A stretch of 45,592 nt of DNA from Rikenellaceae bacterium (GTDB lineage Bacteria; Bacteroidota; Bacteroidia; Bacteroidales; Rikenellaceae): positions 1 to 45,592 of the forward strand of contig JAFQJK010000086.1 of the NCBI GenBank assembly GCA_017415005.1, written 5' to 3'. The position numbers were made by a program, and so were the translations under genes. The notes beneath the pieces were generated by a model. The model did not search any database and was not told the DNA's origin. It saw only the letters and a program-made list of their open reading frames with translations. Shown piece after piece: positions 26,333 to 34,566 of this stretch. Within the stretch, counting starts at the first letter, position 1. Every line of letters begins with the position of its first letter.

Positions 26333-29293
26333 TTAACGCGCCAACTCGTAAATTTTCAACCCGGTGTCACGGTGGTCGATCAGGTAGCGGGGCGTATCGT
26401 AGCGCTCGCGGCCATAGCGGAGCAGGTAGCCCGCCCGGGCCTCGGGCGAAACGGCATAGAACCCTTTGGGGGCGATGACGATGCCGCCACCGAGCCGGTA
26501 AGGCCCGGCACTGAGGTTGGCCACGACACGCATTGGACCGTACCTGGCCTCGATCACCCCGGTATTGCCGCTACCGCTGAGGTAACGGAAGCCGGTCGGC
26601 GCCGTACCCATACAGTAAGCCGCGACCCAGCGCTGCAGATCGGACAGGAAGCCGAGCCAGGCCATATACTCAGCGTCGAACATCTGCACGGTCCAGAGCG
26701 AGGCGAAAAGCTGATAGCCGAGCGCGAGCGACCAGGCGACCCCCCCGGAGCTCGTGGCGATCGGGTCGCCGAGGTGGGGCGCGAACAGCGCATCGCCGCC
26801 GGCAACCGTCTGGGCCAGCGGGAAAGCCTCGTAATCGTCCTCGTGCAGCAGATCGCGGTAACCGCGCAACCAGAAGCTGAGCCAGAACGGCATGCGGTCG
26901 TACGGCACCAGCTTCCACGTGAGACCCGCGAACTGCGACTGGGCGGCGATCATGCGGTCGAAGCCCTGCTCGGTCGAGAGCGGGCGGTAGCACGCGGCAT
27001 CGGTCGACAGGTTGATCAGCCCCTGCTGGTAGGCGTGCGGCGCCGGGGCAGCCGGGTTGAAGTCGAGTCCGATCCAGCCGCGCGCGCCCGACTGGTCCTC
27101 GAACAGAATGTCGCTCCCCAGATCGGCGAACTGCCGGGCCAGCATCCGTTCGCCGCCGGCCACGTCGGGATGCCACGGGCAGACGGTCCACCCATAGTTG
27201 CCGCCGTAGTCCTCCCGCATCGGCTTACCGTGGTAATCGAGCGAAAGCGCCTCCTCCCCGTGCGTGCGGAACCACTCGCCGCGCGGGTCGTCGCTCCACC
27301 AGGTATGGTTGGTGTAGGGCATGAACAGGTGGCCGTAGGCGTGGAGCGTATCGACCAGCGCACGCAGGTCGTCGATCGTACCGCGCGAAGGATGCGGAGG
27401 CAGATGGTCGGGATATTGCTTATCGAAACCGCCGTGCAGGAAATCGAGCACATGGACGACCGCCGGGCGTGGGAGATAACGGGCAAAATCGATCTGGTCG
27501 CGGAGCGCAAAGCCCCCGTATTTAATGAGCAGCGAACGCTTCCATATTTCGAGCGTAGCAGAGTCCATCTTATCGGCAAGCGGACGTGCAAAGCCGTTGG
27601 CATCGCGGTAAGCGGCCACGTCGGCCTCGACCGACCGGCCCGCACTGAACCGTACAACAGGCGTCCGGCCACCCCGGTCGCCATCGACGAACAGCTGCCA
27701 GGCCCGGCCGGCATGGCCGCCCGCGGCGTCGCCCCACGTCTCCCACTCGAGCGGAACGAACACCGTCTGCGGATCGCGGGCATCCTGCACCCCGTAAAGG
27801 CTGACGCCGCCGCGATGCCCCTCGATGCGGAAAAAGTCGGCAAAGGCATAGGGATAAACGTCATGCATTCGGTTATAGGCAGGAGGTACAAGATGGTTGA
27901 AGAACGGGTAGCCACCCGTCTCGACCCATATGCCACCCCGCTGAAGATAATCCCGAACAGCGGCCGTCAACTCGCCGGCCGACCGGAAGCCGAGCGGCAC
28001 CGACTCGCCGTAGGGATTGACCACGGCCAGCACGGCCGGATCGGCCAGCGCCGCCAACAGCCCGTCCATGGTCCGGACCGCGGCCGCTCCGCTACTCCCG
28101 CCGGGCTGCCGCGCCGGCTTCGGGGCGCCATGCCGTTTCGGACACGAAGCGCCACTCGCAGCAGCGTCACTCCCCTGCCAGCAGGCCGTATCCGCGTTAC
28201 CCATGCGGGTGGTCATACCCGCGGGCGTTCCGCCCCCTGCGGCCAGCCCGTCCAGCCACATCGCAACCGGCGTTTCACTCCAGCCGTTGAACGCAGGGCA
28301 ATTATCAATATCGAGCACCACGATCCGCGAACGTCCCGGCGCACGATCCTCCGAAACCGCACCATCGCGCCAGGCCTCCAGGAACGCCGACACGGTCCGC
28401 ACCGCTGCCGGACCGTCGGGGCGCGACACCTTGCCGCCGAAACGCAACAGCATCCCCCGCCCCACCCGGTGGCCTCCGAGGAAAGCCCCTTGCGGCGAGT
28501 CGATCAACGTGATGTCCGGCAATTGTACCGGAGGCCGAGCCACGACCTGCGGCCGGCCCTCCCAATATGCGGCGAGCGAGTCGCCGAGCACAGCACGCCC
28601 GGCATCAACGACCGTCAGCTTGTCCATCGCCCCGGTGACCGGGACCATCCGGCAACCTATACCGGCCACCTCGCGGAGCATCGCATCGCCGGCCATCCGC
28701 ATCGTCCAGCGCGTCGAGGTCGAATCGCGCGTATAAAACGACGGACGGAGTTTGACGCCCTGCTCGCTCGGGTAGATCACATGGTCGAGCTGCGCCGGAT
28801 CGAGATCGAGCGAGGCCGGCAGCGCAACGAGCCTCGCGTCACCGGGCAGCCGGACGATATGCAGCCACGCCTCGAGCATGCCGTCGCGCACAGCCAGATA
28901 CAGCCCGAGTTCAGTATCAGGGCCTGTATAGGTGTACACGGCACTGTCGGGCGCGAACGACCGACCGACCACCTCCTGCGGGGCGAAATCGCGGGCCGAG
29001 ATCGTCCGGCCGTCCATCAGCGTGATGCGCCACATGCCCCCGCCGGAGGTCGACAGCAGAGGGAGCCTGCGGCCGTCGCCGAGCGCGATCAGGTCGCCCC
29101 GGTCATCAAACGAAGCCCTGAGCCCCTTCGAGCGCAGCACGACGGCCGGTCGCCCGGCCACAGCAACAATGCGCTGCGGGCCCGACGACTGGTCCGCAGC
29201 ACCGCGATCCGACCCGGCCGCCCACAACAGACCCGGGACAATGCACCCCAACAGGCACATGATACACGGCACAAAGGAAGAAGAAAAGATCAT
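26333..29293 (-). CDS. Large exported putative glycosidase (DUF6259-like barrel with GATase-like middle)
   Basis: A 986-residue protein with an N-terminal signal (MIFSSSFVPCIMCLLGCIVP, cleavage near 25). Residues about 45-320 look like a beta-rich sugar-hydrolase N-domain. Residues about 322-465 (RSRIVVLDID, VLAVVNPYGE, LQRGGIWVETGGYPFF) resemble a class-I glutamine-amidotransferase/ThuA-like fold, broken by a Gly/Ala/Ser-rich insertion at about 351-405. From about 610 to 800 there is a TIM-barrel-like part (AVVHVLDFLHGGFD, GHLFMPYTNHTWW, DILFEDQSGARGW) reminiscent of DUF6259 and GH36/GH101-type enzymes, with D617 and E732/D733 as candidate catalytic acids. It lies 6 bases after one GH43 gene and 73 before another, so it is one operon with them. 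Substrate and even family are uncertain; the glycosidase role is inference from fold resemblance and context. Confidence 0.65.
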   Translation of the reverse strand: MIFSSSFVPCIMCLLGCIVPGLLWAAGSDRGAADQSSGPQRIVAVAGRPAVVLRSKGLRASFDDRGDLIALGDGRRLPLLSTSGGGMWRITLMDGRTISARDFAPQEVVGRSFAPDSAVYTYTGPDTELGLYLAVRDGMLEAWLHIVRLPGDARLVALPASLDLDPAQLDHVIYPSEQGVKLRPSFYTRDSTSTRWTMRMAGDAMLREVAGIGCRMVPVTGAMDKLTVVDAGRAVLGDSLAAYWEGRPQVVARPPVQLPDITLIDSPQGAFLGGHRVGRGMLLRFGGKVSRPDGPAAVRTVSAFLEAWRDGAVSEDRAPGRSRIVVLDIDNCPAFNGWSETPVAMWLDGLAAGGGTPAGMTTRMGNADTACWQGSDAAASGASCPKRHGAPKPARQPGGSSGAAAVRTMDGLLAALADPAVLAVVNPYGESVPLGFRSAGELTAAVRDYLQRGGIWVETGGYPFFNHLVPPAYNRMHDVYPYAFADFFRIEGHRGGVSLYGVQDARDPQTVFVPLEWETWGDAAGGHAGRAWQLFVDGDRGGRTPVVRFSAGRSVEADVAAYRDANGFARPLADKMDSATLEIWKRSLLIKYGGFALRDQIDFARYLPRPAVVHVLDFLHGGFDKQYPDHLPPHPSRGTIDDLRALVDTLHAYGHLFMPYTNHTWWSDDPRGEWFRTHGEEALSLDYHGKPMREDYGGNYGWTVCPWHPDVAGGERMLARQFADLGSDILFEDQSGARGWIGLDFNPAAPAPHAYQQGLINLSTDAACYRPLSTEQGFDRMIAAQSQFAGLTWKLVPYDRMPFWLSFWLRGYRDLLHEDDYEAFPLAQTVAGGDALFAPHLGDPIATSSGGVAWSLALGYQLFASLWTVQMFDAEYMAWLGFLSDLQRWVAAYCMGTAPTGFRYLSGSGNTGVIEARYGPMRVVANLSAGPYRLGGGIVIAPKGFYAVSPEARAGYLLRYGRERYDTPRYLIDHRDTGLKIYELAR

Positions 29294-29299
29294 CAGCAG

Positions 29300-30364
29300 C
29301 TATTTTTCGGATGGACAGGTTATGCTCCCCGACGGCAGGGGCAGGGGTACACCCGCAGGCACCGGACGGCCGAAAACGGGACGCCCTCGCCGGTCGAAAC
29401 CGAAACGCTGGATACGTACATCACGGTTCCAACCCGGTTCTGGAGCGATCTTCGAGTGATAAACGATATAATGTTCCGTATCGTCGGGCGACGTGGTAAA
29501 ACTGGCATGCCCCACGCCGAACACCTCGTCCGTACCCTCGAATACGGGACGACGGCTCTTGGTCCAGCTTGCACGGCGCATAGGATCGGCGCCGGGCTTC
29601 AACTTCAGGTACGAGAGCTTATAGCTCGACAGCCACGACTGGCCGCACGAGTACACGATAAAGAGATCGTCGCCGCTCCGCAATACCTGAGGACCCTCGT
29701 TCAGCGGCAGTGGGCCCTGCTCGTACTGCCGGTCCGGCTCGGAGATCAGCACGCGCGGCGAGGACACGGTGCACGGGTCGGACATTTCGGCGATGTAGAG
29801 GTTCTGCTCGGTCTTATCCGTATCGGCGGCATCGGCCCAGCCCGACCAGATGCCGTAAAGTTTACCGCCGTACTCCAACAGCGTGAAGTCGATCGACCAG
29901 CGGTTCGACCCCGGCACGCCGGGCGTATCGCCCGTATAGAGCATCCCCCGGTCGACATAAGGTCCCATCGGGTCGTCGTCCACCGACTCGAGCACACCCG
30001 TCCGCTGATGGATGAACGGGGGACCCGACTCGCCGGCAGCATAGTAAATATACCACCGGCCGCCGTACGGGTGCAGCTCGGGAGCCCAAATGCACGACCG
30101 GTTCCAACCCTTCCCGGGCGCAGTCCAGACCACCCTCGGGCGACTGATCCGGTGCAGATCAGACGACGCCGAGACCGCAATGCCGCTGCCGGTGGCACAG
30201 CAATAGTAGTACCGGCCGTCATACTTGACGATCCAGGGGTCCTGCCCGTGGCGGAGTACCGGATTGACATAGGTCGCCGGGCTGGCCGCCCTCAGCGACG
30301 CAGCACCGCAGGTCAGCATAGCGGCACAGGCCAGCATCAAATCACAAAAGATACGTATACGCAT
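29300..30364 (-). CDS. GH43-family glycosidase, exported
   Basis: A 354-residue GH43 enzyme, possibly an exo-acting arabinofuranosidase. The ATG at 30364 is preferred (MRIRIFCDLMLACAAML, cleavage near 27-29), because the longer frame to 30445 adds Arg-rich residues before the signal. Family acids are visible as Asp in HGQDPWIVKY, Asp in RWSIDFTLLEYG and Glu in PLNEGPQVLRSGD. A final VGHASFTTSPDDTEHYIVYH contains the conserved His. It is the first gene of the operon and ends 6 bases before the large putative glycosidase. A -7 box lies at 30450-30457. Together with the second GH43 this argues for an arabinose-decorated glycan; that is inference. Confidence 0.87.
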   Translation of the reverse strand: MRIRIFCDLMLACAAMLTCGAASLRAASPATYVNPVLRHGQDPWIVKYDGRYYYCCATGSGIAVSASSDLHRISRPRVVWTAPGKGWNRSCIWAPELHPYGGRWYIYYAAGESGPPFIHQRTGVLESVDDDPMGPYVDRGMLYTGDTPGVPGSNRWSIDFTLLEYGGKLYGIWSGWADAADTDKTEQNLYIAEMSDPCTVSSPRVLISEPDRQYEQGPLPLNEGPQVLRSGDDLFIVYSCGQSWLSSYKLSYLKLKPGADPMRRASWTKSRRPVFEGTDEVFGVGHASFTTSPDDTEHYIVYHSKIAPEPGWNRDVRIQRFGFDRRGRPVFGRPVPAGVPLPLPSGSITCPSEK

Positions 30365-30449
30365 AGGTTTATCAGTATAATCACGTACATAGTCCGGCCG
30401 GGGGCCACGTATCCCCAAACGCGATTCCATACCGCGCCGGCGCATCAGA

Positions 30450-30457
30450 CAAAGATA
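30450..30457 (-). promoter_or_regulatory. Candidate -7 box of the GH43 operon
   Basis: TATCTTTG on the minus strand is an exact TAnnTTTG box, about 85 bases before the GH43 start at 30364 and downstream of the aldose epimerase terminator. No clear -33 TTTG is seen at the expected spacing, which may mean activator dependence. Confidence 0.45.
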
Positions 30458-30536
30458 CGGCAGCCCGGTCAGAGCACCGCGCCGGCCGCGAATGGCTCAC
30501 CGGCAGCAACGACCGCATCACCGGTTCGGCTCAGAC

Positions 30537-30571
30537 AAAAGAGTCCCGGCGGCAGCGTGCCGCCGGGACTC
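30537..30571 (-). terminator. Intrinsic terminator after the aldose 1-epimerase gene
   Basis: A perfect 14-bp stem (30541-30554 with 30558-30571) with a 3-nt loop, followed on the minus strand by TTTT. It separates the epimerase transcript from the GH43 operon. Confidence 0.9.
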
Positions 30572-30628
30572 ACATATCGGATCAGGCCGCACCCGGCACC
30601 GGTCCGCAAAGGCCGGCGCGCGAAGCGC

Positions 30629-31774
30629 CTACTTCGTCCCGAAGGCGTAAATGCAGGTCTGCATATAGGTTTCACCCGGACGCAGCACCGGATTCGGGAA
30701 GTTCGGATGATTGGGCGCATCGGGGAAGTTCTGCGTCTCGAAAGCCACACCCGTGCGGAAGTTGTGCTTATCTCCTCGCTTGCCGGTATCCTTGCCGTCC
30801 ATAAAGTTACCACTGTAGAACTGCATGCCCGGCTGGTCGGTCGTAACGGTCATCACGATACCGGTCGCCGGCTCGTAGACCACCGCGGCCTCGCTGAACG
30901 CACTCCCGGTTTTGTCGAGCACCCAGTTATGGTCATAGCCCTTGGCCAGCTTCATCGGTTCGAAATCAGCCTCGATGCGCTCGCCGATCGGCGTGGGCTG
31001 ACGGAAGTCGAGCGGCGTGCCCTCGACCGAAGCGATCTCACCGGTCGGGATCAGGCCCGCATCGGTCGGCGTAAAACTACCGGCATTGATCTGCAGGACG
31101 TGCGAATTGGTCGACTGGGCCGTCGTGCCATGCAGGTTGAAGTACGAGTGGCTCGTCGGGTTGATCACCGTCGGGGCATCGGTCGTCGCCTCGTAGCCGA
31201 TCACCAACTGGTTCTCATTGGTCAGCGTATAGGTCACCGTGATCGAAAGGTTGCCCGGATAGCCCTCCTCACCGTCAGGCGACTGATAGGTCAGCACGAC
31301 CGACTCGCTGCTGTCTGCGTTGATCACGCTGCGCCCCTGCCACACCTTGCTCCAGAAGCCGCCGCTGCCACCATGCAGGTGGTTCTCACCATCGTTGATC
31401 GTCAACTGGTACTCTTTGCCGTCGAGCGTGAACCTGCCCTTATTGATCCGGTTACCATAGCGGCCCACCACCGGCCCCGAGTAAACGTCGGTACCGGGAT
31501 CAAGATAGTCGGCAATGCTCTCGTAGCCCCACACGACATCCTTGAACGATCCGTCGCGGGCCGGGACCCACAGGCTCACCAGGCGCGCGCCGTAATTGGT
31601 CACCTGCGCGGCCATGCCGTTCTTGTTGACCATCGTGAACAGCGTCACCGCCTGGCCGTTGAGCGTCGTGTCGAACGCCTCGGCCGAGATCAGCTCATAA
31701 GGCTCGACCTGCGCCTTGGGCGTGCAGGCAGCCAGCAACAGCGCGCCCGCAATGAAGGTTATCACTTTTTTCAT
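30629..31774 (-). CDS. galM: Aldose 1-epimerase (mutarotase), lipoprotein
   Basis: A 381-residue mutarotase that interconverts alpha and beta anomers of aldoses such as galactose, arabinose or glucose. An N-terminal lipoprotein signal (MKKVITFIAGALLLAAC) puts it outside the cytoplasm. Catalytic residues of the GalM family are present: His in NPTSHSYFNLHG, the His pair region NDGENHLHGG, and Glu in GVAFETQNFPDAPN. Length is slightly above E. coli GalM because of the signal. It has its own transcription unit between a -7 box at 31887-31894 and the terminator at 30537. Export next to GH43 genes suggests it speeds mutarotation of sugars freed in the periplasm. Confidence 0.93.
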   Translation of the reverse strand: MKKVITFIAGALLLAACTPKAQVEPYELISAEAFDTTLNGQAVTLFTMVNKNGMAAQVTNYGARLVSLWVPARDGSFKDVVWGYESIADYLDPGTDVYSGPVVGRYGNRINKGRFTLDGKEYQLTINDGENHLHGGSGGFWSKVWQGRSVINADSSESVVLTYQSPDGEEGYPGNLSITVTYTLTNENQLVIGYEATTDAPTVINPTSHSYFNLHGTTAQSTNSHVLQINAGSFTPTDAGLIPTGEIASVEGTPLDFRQPTPIGERIEADFEPMKLAKGYDHNWVLDKTGSAFSEAAVVYEPATGIVMTVTTDQPGMQFYSGNFMDGKDTGKRGDKHNFRTGVAFETQNFPDAPNHPNFPNPVLRPGETYMQTCIYAFGTK

Positions 31775-31886
31775 CGGTAAATAATTTTAGGGTTGTGAAC
31801 AGCCCCCTCGGGGACCTCCGGTCCATGCTCGCCGCCTGCACGGCAACCGTGCCCGCCATCGGACCCCGCAAAACGGTCTGTCAGAA

Positions 31887-31894
31887 CAAATATA
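31887..31894 (-). promoter_or_regulatory. Candidate -7 box for galM
   Basis: TATATTTG on the minus strand is an exact TAnnTTTG match, about 110 bases before the galM start. The remaining 31775-32170 gap holds no recognisable gene. Confidence 0.5.
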
Positions 31895-32170
31895 CAAAAC
31901 ACGCGTCAATTCCCATGATCCGGAGCATGCTATTTTTAATGATTTTTAAAAATCAGCCTGCAATCGACCGGGGCAACCTCCCGTGCACCCCGCCTACCAT
32001 GGCAATCGTACGAAAAACGACGTGCGGAGAGAGGGCGGGAACACCCCGCCGGCCGGGTATCTCGACTTCGAAAGGCACATGGCCCGGACAGCAACTCCTG
32101 CCCCGATCCACCCCCTGGAATGCCATACGGCCAAGTGATGGAAGGCACACCCCCGGCACAACAAAGACAC

Positions 32171-32198
32171 AAAAAAAGGACGCCATCGGCGTCCTTTT
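32171..32198 (-). terminator. Intrinsic terminator after topA
   Basis: A perfect 11-bp stem (32174-32184 with 32188-32198) with a 3-nt loop and, on the minus strand, a run of seven T. It lies 18 bases after the topA stop. Confidence 0.93.
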
Positions 32199-32215
32199 AT
32201 CTGAAATGCCCATAT

Positions 32216-34507
32216 TTACTTCTTCGATTTGGCCATGATCTCGCGGCACTGCTCTTCCGTGAGCGACGCCGGATCGGTTCCCTTCGGGATACGGTAGTTC
32301 TTACCTCCGGATGCGATATAAGGCCCGTATCGGCCGTTAAGCACCTGAATCTCTCCGTCGGCGAACGAGTGGATCGGCGTCTTCATCGCCTCCTGCTGCG
32401 CCTTCTTCTGCACGATCAGCTCGGTAGCCCGATCGAGGGTGATCGTATACGGGTCATCGGTCTTGGCCAGTGAGTAGAACTTACCGTCGTGGCGCGCGTA
32501 TGGGCCGAAACGGCCGATACCGATGACCACCTCTTTCCCTTCGTACTCGCCGAGCGAGCGGGGCAGCGCAAACAACTCAAGGGCCTCTTCGAGCGTCAGC
32601 GATGCGATCAGTTGCCCCTTCTTAAGACTGGCATAGACCGGCTTATCGCCTTCGGTCGTACCGCCCTTCTGGACCATCGGGCCGAACTTGCCGATGCGCG
32701 CGATGATCTCCTTGCCGCTCACCGGATCGACACCGAGATGGCGGACCTGGTGGCTGCGCTCGGGCGCCGTACTGAGGGCCGTCTCGACCGTCTTATGGAA
32801 ATCGCTGTAGAACCCGTGCAGCATCTCGACCCAGCTCTTCTTACCCTCAGCGATCTCGTCGAACTCCTTCTCGACCTTAGCCGTGAAGTTATAGTCGAGG
32901 ATATCCTGGAACTGCTGCTCGAGGTAGTCATTGACCACCATACCGATATCGGTGGGTAGCAGCTTGTTCTTCTCCTTGCCGACCGTCTCGGTGAGTTCCT
33001 TGTCCGTGACCTTGCCTCCGGCGAGCGTCCATTGCCGGTAGCCGCGCGGGGCACCCTCGCGGCTCTCCTTGATCACGTAGCCACGCGAGATGATCGTCGA
33101 AATGGTCGGGGCATAGGTCGACGGACGCCCGATCCCGAGCTCTTCGAGCGTCTTGACGAGCGATGCCTCGCTGTACCGCGGCGGACTCTGCGTAAAGCGC
33201 TGCGTAGCGGTGATCGCATCGGCAGCAAGTGCATCGCCCTGCTTGACCGGAGGCAGCACAGCCTCCTCCGATTCGCTGTGGTCGTCCTCGACCGACTCGC
33301 TGTACAGCTTGAGGAAACCGTCGAACTTGATCACCTCGCCGCTGGCCACGAACAACTCCTGAGCGCCGCTTACCGCAATGTCGATCGTCGTTTTCTCGGT
33401 CCGGGCCGCAGCCATCTGCGAAGCGAGCGTCCGTTTCCAGATCAGCTCGTAGAGCCTCTTCTCCTGCGGCGTACCCTCGATCGTCGCCTGATTCATATAA
33501 GCCGGGCGGATCGCCTCGTGTGCTTCCTGTGCGCCTTTCGACTTGGTCTTATAGTTCCTCACCTCCGAATACTGCTCGCCGAAGCGGCTCGTAATCTCGG
33601 CCTTGGCCGCCGCAATGGCCTGTCCCGACAGGTTGACCGAGTCGGTACGCATATAGGTGATCCAACCCGCCTCGTACAGCTTCTGAGCCACCGACATGAT
33701 CTGCGCGACCGACATCCCGAACTTGCGCCCGGCCTCCTGCTGGAGCGTCGAGGTGGTGAACGGCGCGGGCGGCGACTTGCGGGCCGGTTTCTGCTCGATG
33801 CGGGTCACCGTGTACGCTGCATCGCGGCACTTTTCGAGGAAAGCCGACATCTCGGCCTCGGTCTTGAACCGCTTGTTGAGCTCGGCGCGGAACGCGGCTT
33901 TGCTCCCCGGCGCATGGAACTGGCCCGTCACCCGGAAATACTCGGCCGGTTTGAAACCGATGATCTCACGCTCGCGCTCGACGATCAGCCTCACGGCCAC
34001 GCTCTGCACGCGGCCGGCCGAAAGCGAAGGCTTGACCTTCTTCCACAGCACGGGCGAAAGCTCGAAACCGACCAGGCGGTCAAGCACGCGGCGAGCCTGC
34101 TGGGCGTTCACGAGGTCCATATTGACCGTACGCGGATTCTCGACCGCATGCAGGATGGCGTTCCTGGTGATCTCATGGAACACGATGCGCCGCGTGGAGG
34201 CCACGTCGAGCCCCAGCACCTGCGTAAGGTGCCAGGCGATCGCCTCTCCCTCGCGGTCTTCATCGGACGCGAGCCAGACAGCCTTGGCACCCTTGGCCAG
34301 CTTGGACAGCTCGCTCACCACCTTCTTCTTATCGGGAGCCACCTCGTAAACCGGAGCAAAGTCGTTGTCGATATCGATCCCCAGGTCTTTCTTGGCCAGG
34401 TCGCGGATATGTCCGAAGCTCGACTTGACGACGTAATCCTTACCCAGGAACTTCTCTATGGTTTTGGCCTTGGCCGGTGACTCGACGATTACTAAATTTT
34501 CCTGCAT
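32216..34507 (-). CDS. topA: DNA topoisomerase I
   Basis: A 763-residue type IA topoisomerase that relaxes negatively supercoiled DNA. The start at 34507 gives MQENLVIVESPAKAKTIEKFLG, the typical opening of the family. The Toprim domain has E9 and the SDEDREGE motif (D82, D84). The catalytic Tyr is Y285 in AGWITYMRTDS. The C-terminal part has no zinc-ribbon Cys clusters; instead it carries repeated TopA C-terminal modules, recognisable by the repeated (I)GRFGPYAR/GKFGPMVQ/GRYGPYIA strings. This layout is usual for Bacteroidetes. It lies alone between two terminators. Confidence 0.96.
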   Translation of the reverse strand: MQENLVIVESPAKAKTIEKFLGKDYVVKSSFGHIRDLAKKDLGIDIDNDFAPVYEVAPDKKKVVSELSKLAKGAKAVWLASDEDREGEAIAWHLTQVLGLDVASTRRIVFHEITRNAILHAVENPRTVNMDLVNAQQARRVLDRLVGFELSPVLWKKVKPSLSAGRVQSVAVRLIVEREREIIGFKPAEYFRVTGQFHAPGSKAAFRAELNKRFKTEAEMSAFLEKCRDAAYTVTRIEQKPARKSPPAPFTTSTLQQEAGRKFGMSVAQIMSVAQKLYEAGWITYMRTDSVNLSGQAIAAAKAEITSRFGEQYSEVRNYKTKSKGAQEAHEAIRPAYMNQATIEGTPQEKRLYELIWKRTLASQMAAARTEKTTIDIAVSGAQELFVASGEVIKFDGFLKLYSESVEDDHSESEEAVLPPVKQGDALAADAITATQRFTQSPPRYSEASLVKTLEELGIGRPSTYAPTISTIISRGYVIKESREGAPRGYRQWTLAGGKVTDKELTETVGKEKNKLLPTDIGMVVNDYLEQQFQDILDYNFTAKVEKEFDEIAEGKKSWVEMLHGFYSDFHKTVETALSTAPERSHQVRHLGVDPVSGKEIIARIGKFGPMVQKGGTTEGDKPVYASLKKGQLIASLTLEEALELFALPRSLGEYEGKEVVIGIGRFGPYARHDGKFYSLAKTDDPYTITLDRATELIVQKKAQQEAMKTPIHSFADGEIQVLNGRYGPYIASGGKNYRIPKGTDPASLTEEQCREIMAKSKK

Positions 34508-34520
34508 GGTCATCTGCACA

Positions 34521-34554
34521 AAAAAGGAAAACCTAAAGTCTCTCTCTTTAGGTT
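34521..34554 (-). terminator. Intrinsic terminator after the DUF4270 gene
   Basis: A 9-bp stem AACCTAAAG/CTTTAGGTT (34530-34538 with 34546-34554), read on the minus strand, is followed by TTCCTTTTTT. It lies 12 bases after the DUF4270 stop and immediately before topA. Confidence 0.78.
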
Positions 34555-34566
34555 CGCCTTCAATTT

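Noticed and set aside
26372-31780. 1802-codon plus-strand open frame
   Set aside because: It lies opposite four convincing minus-strand genes, is rich in Arg/His/Pro and shows no family resemblance.
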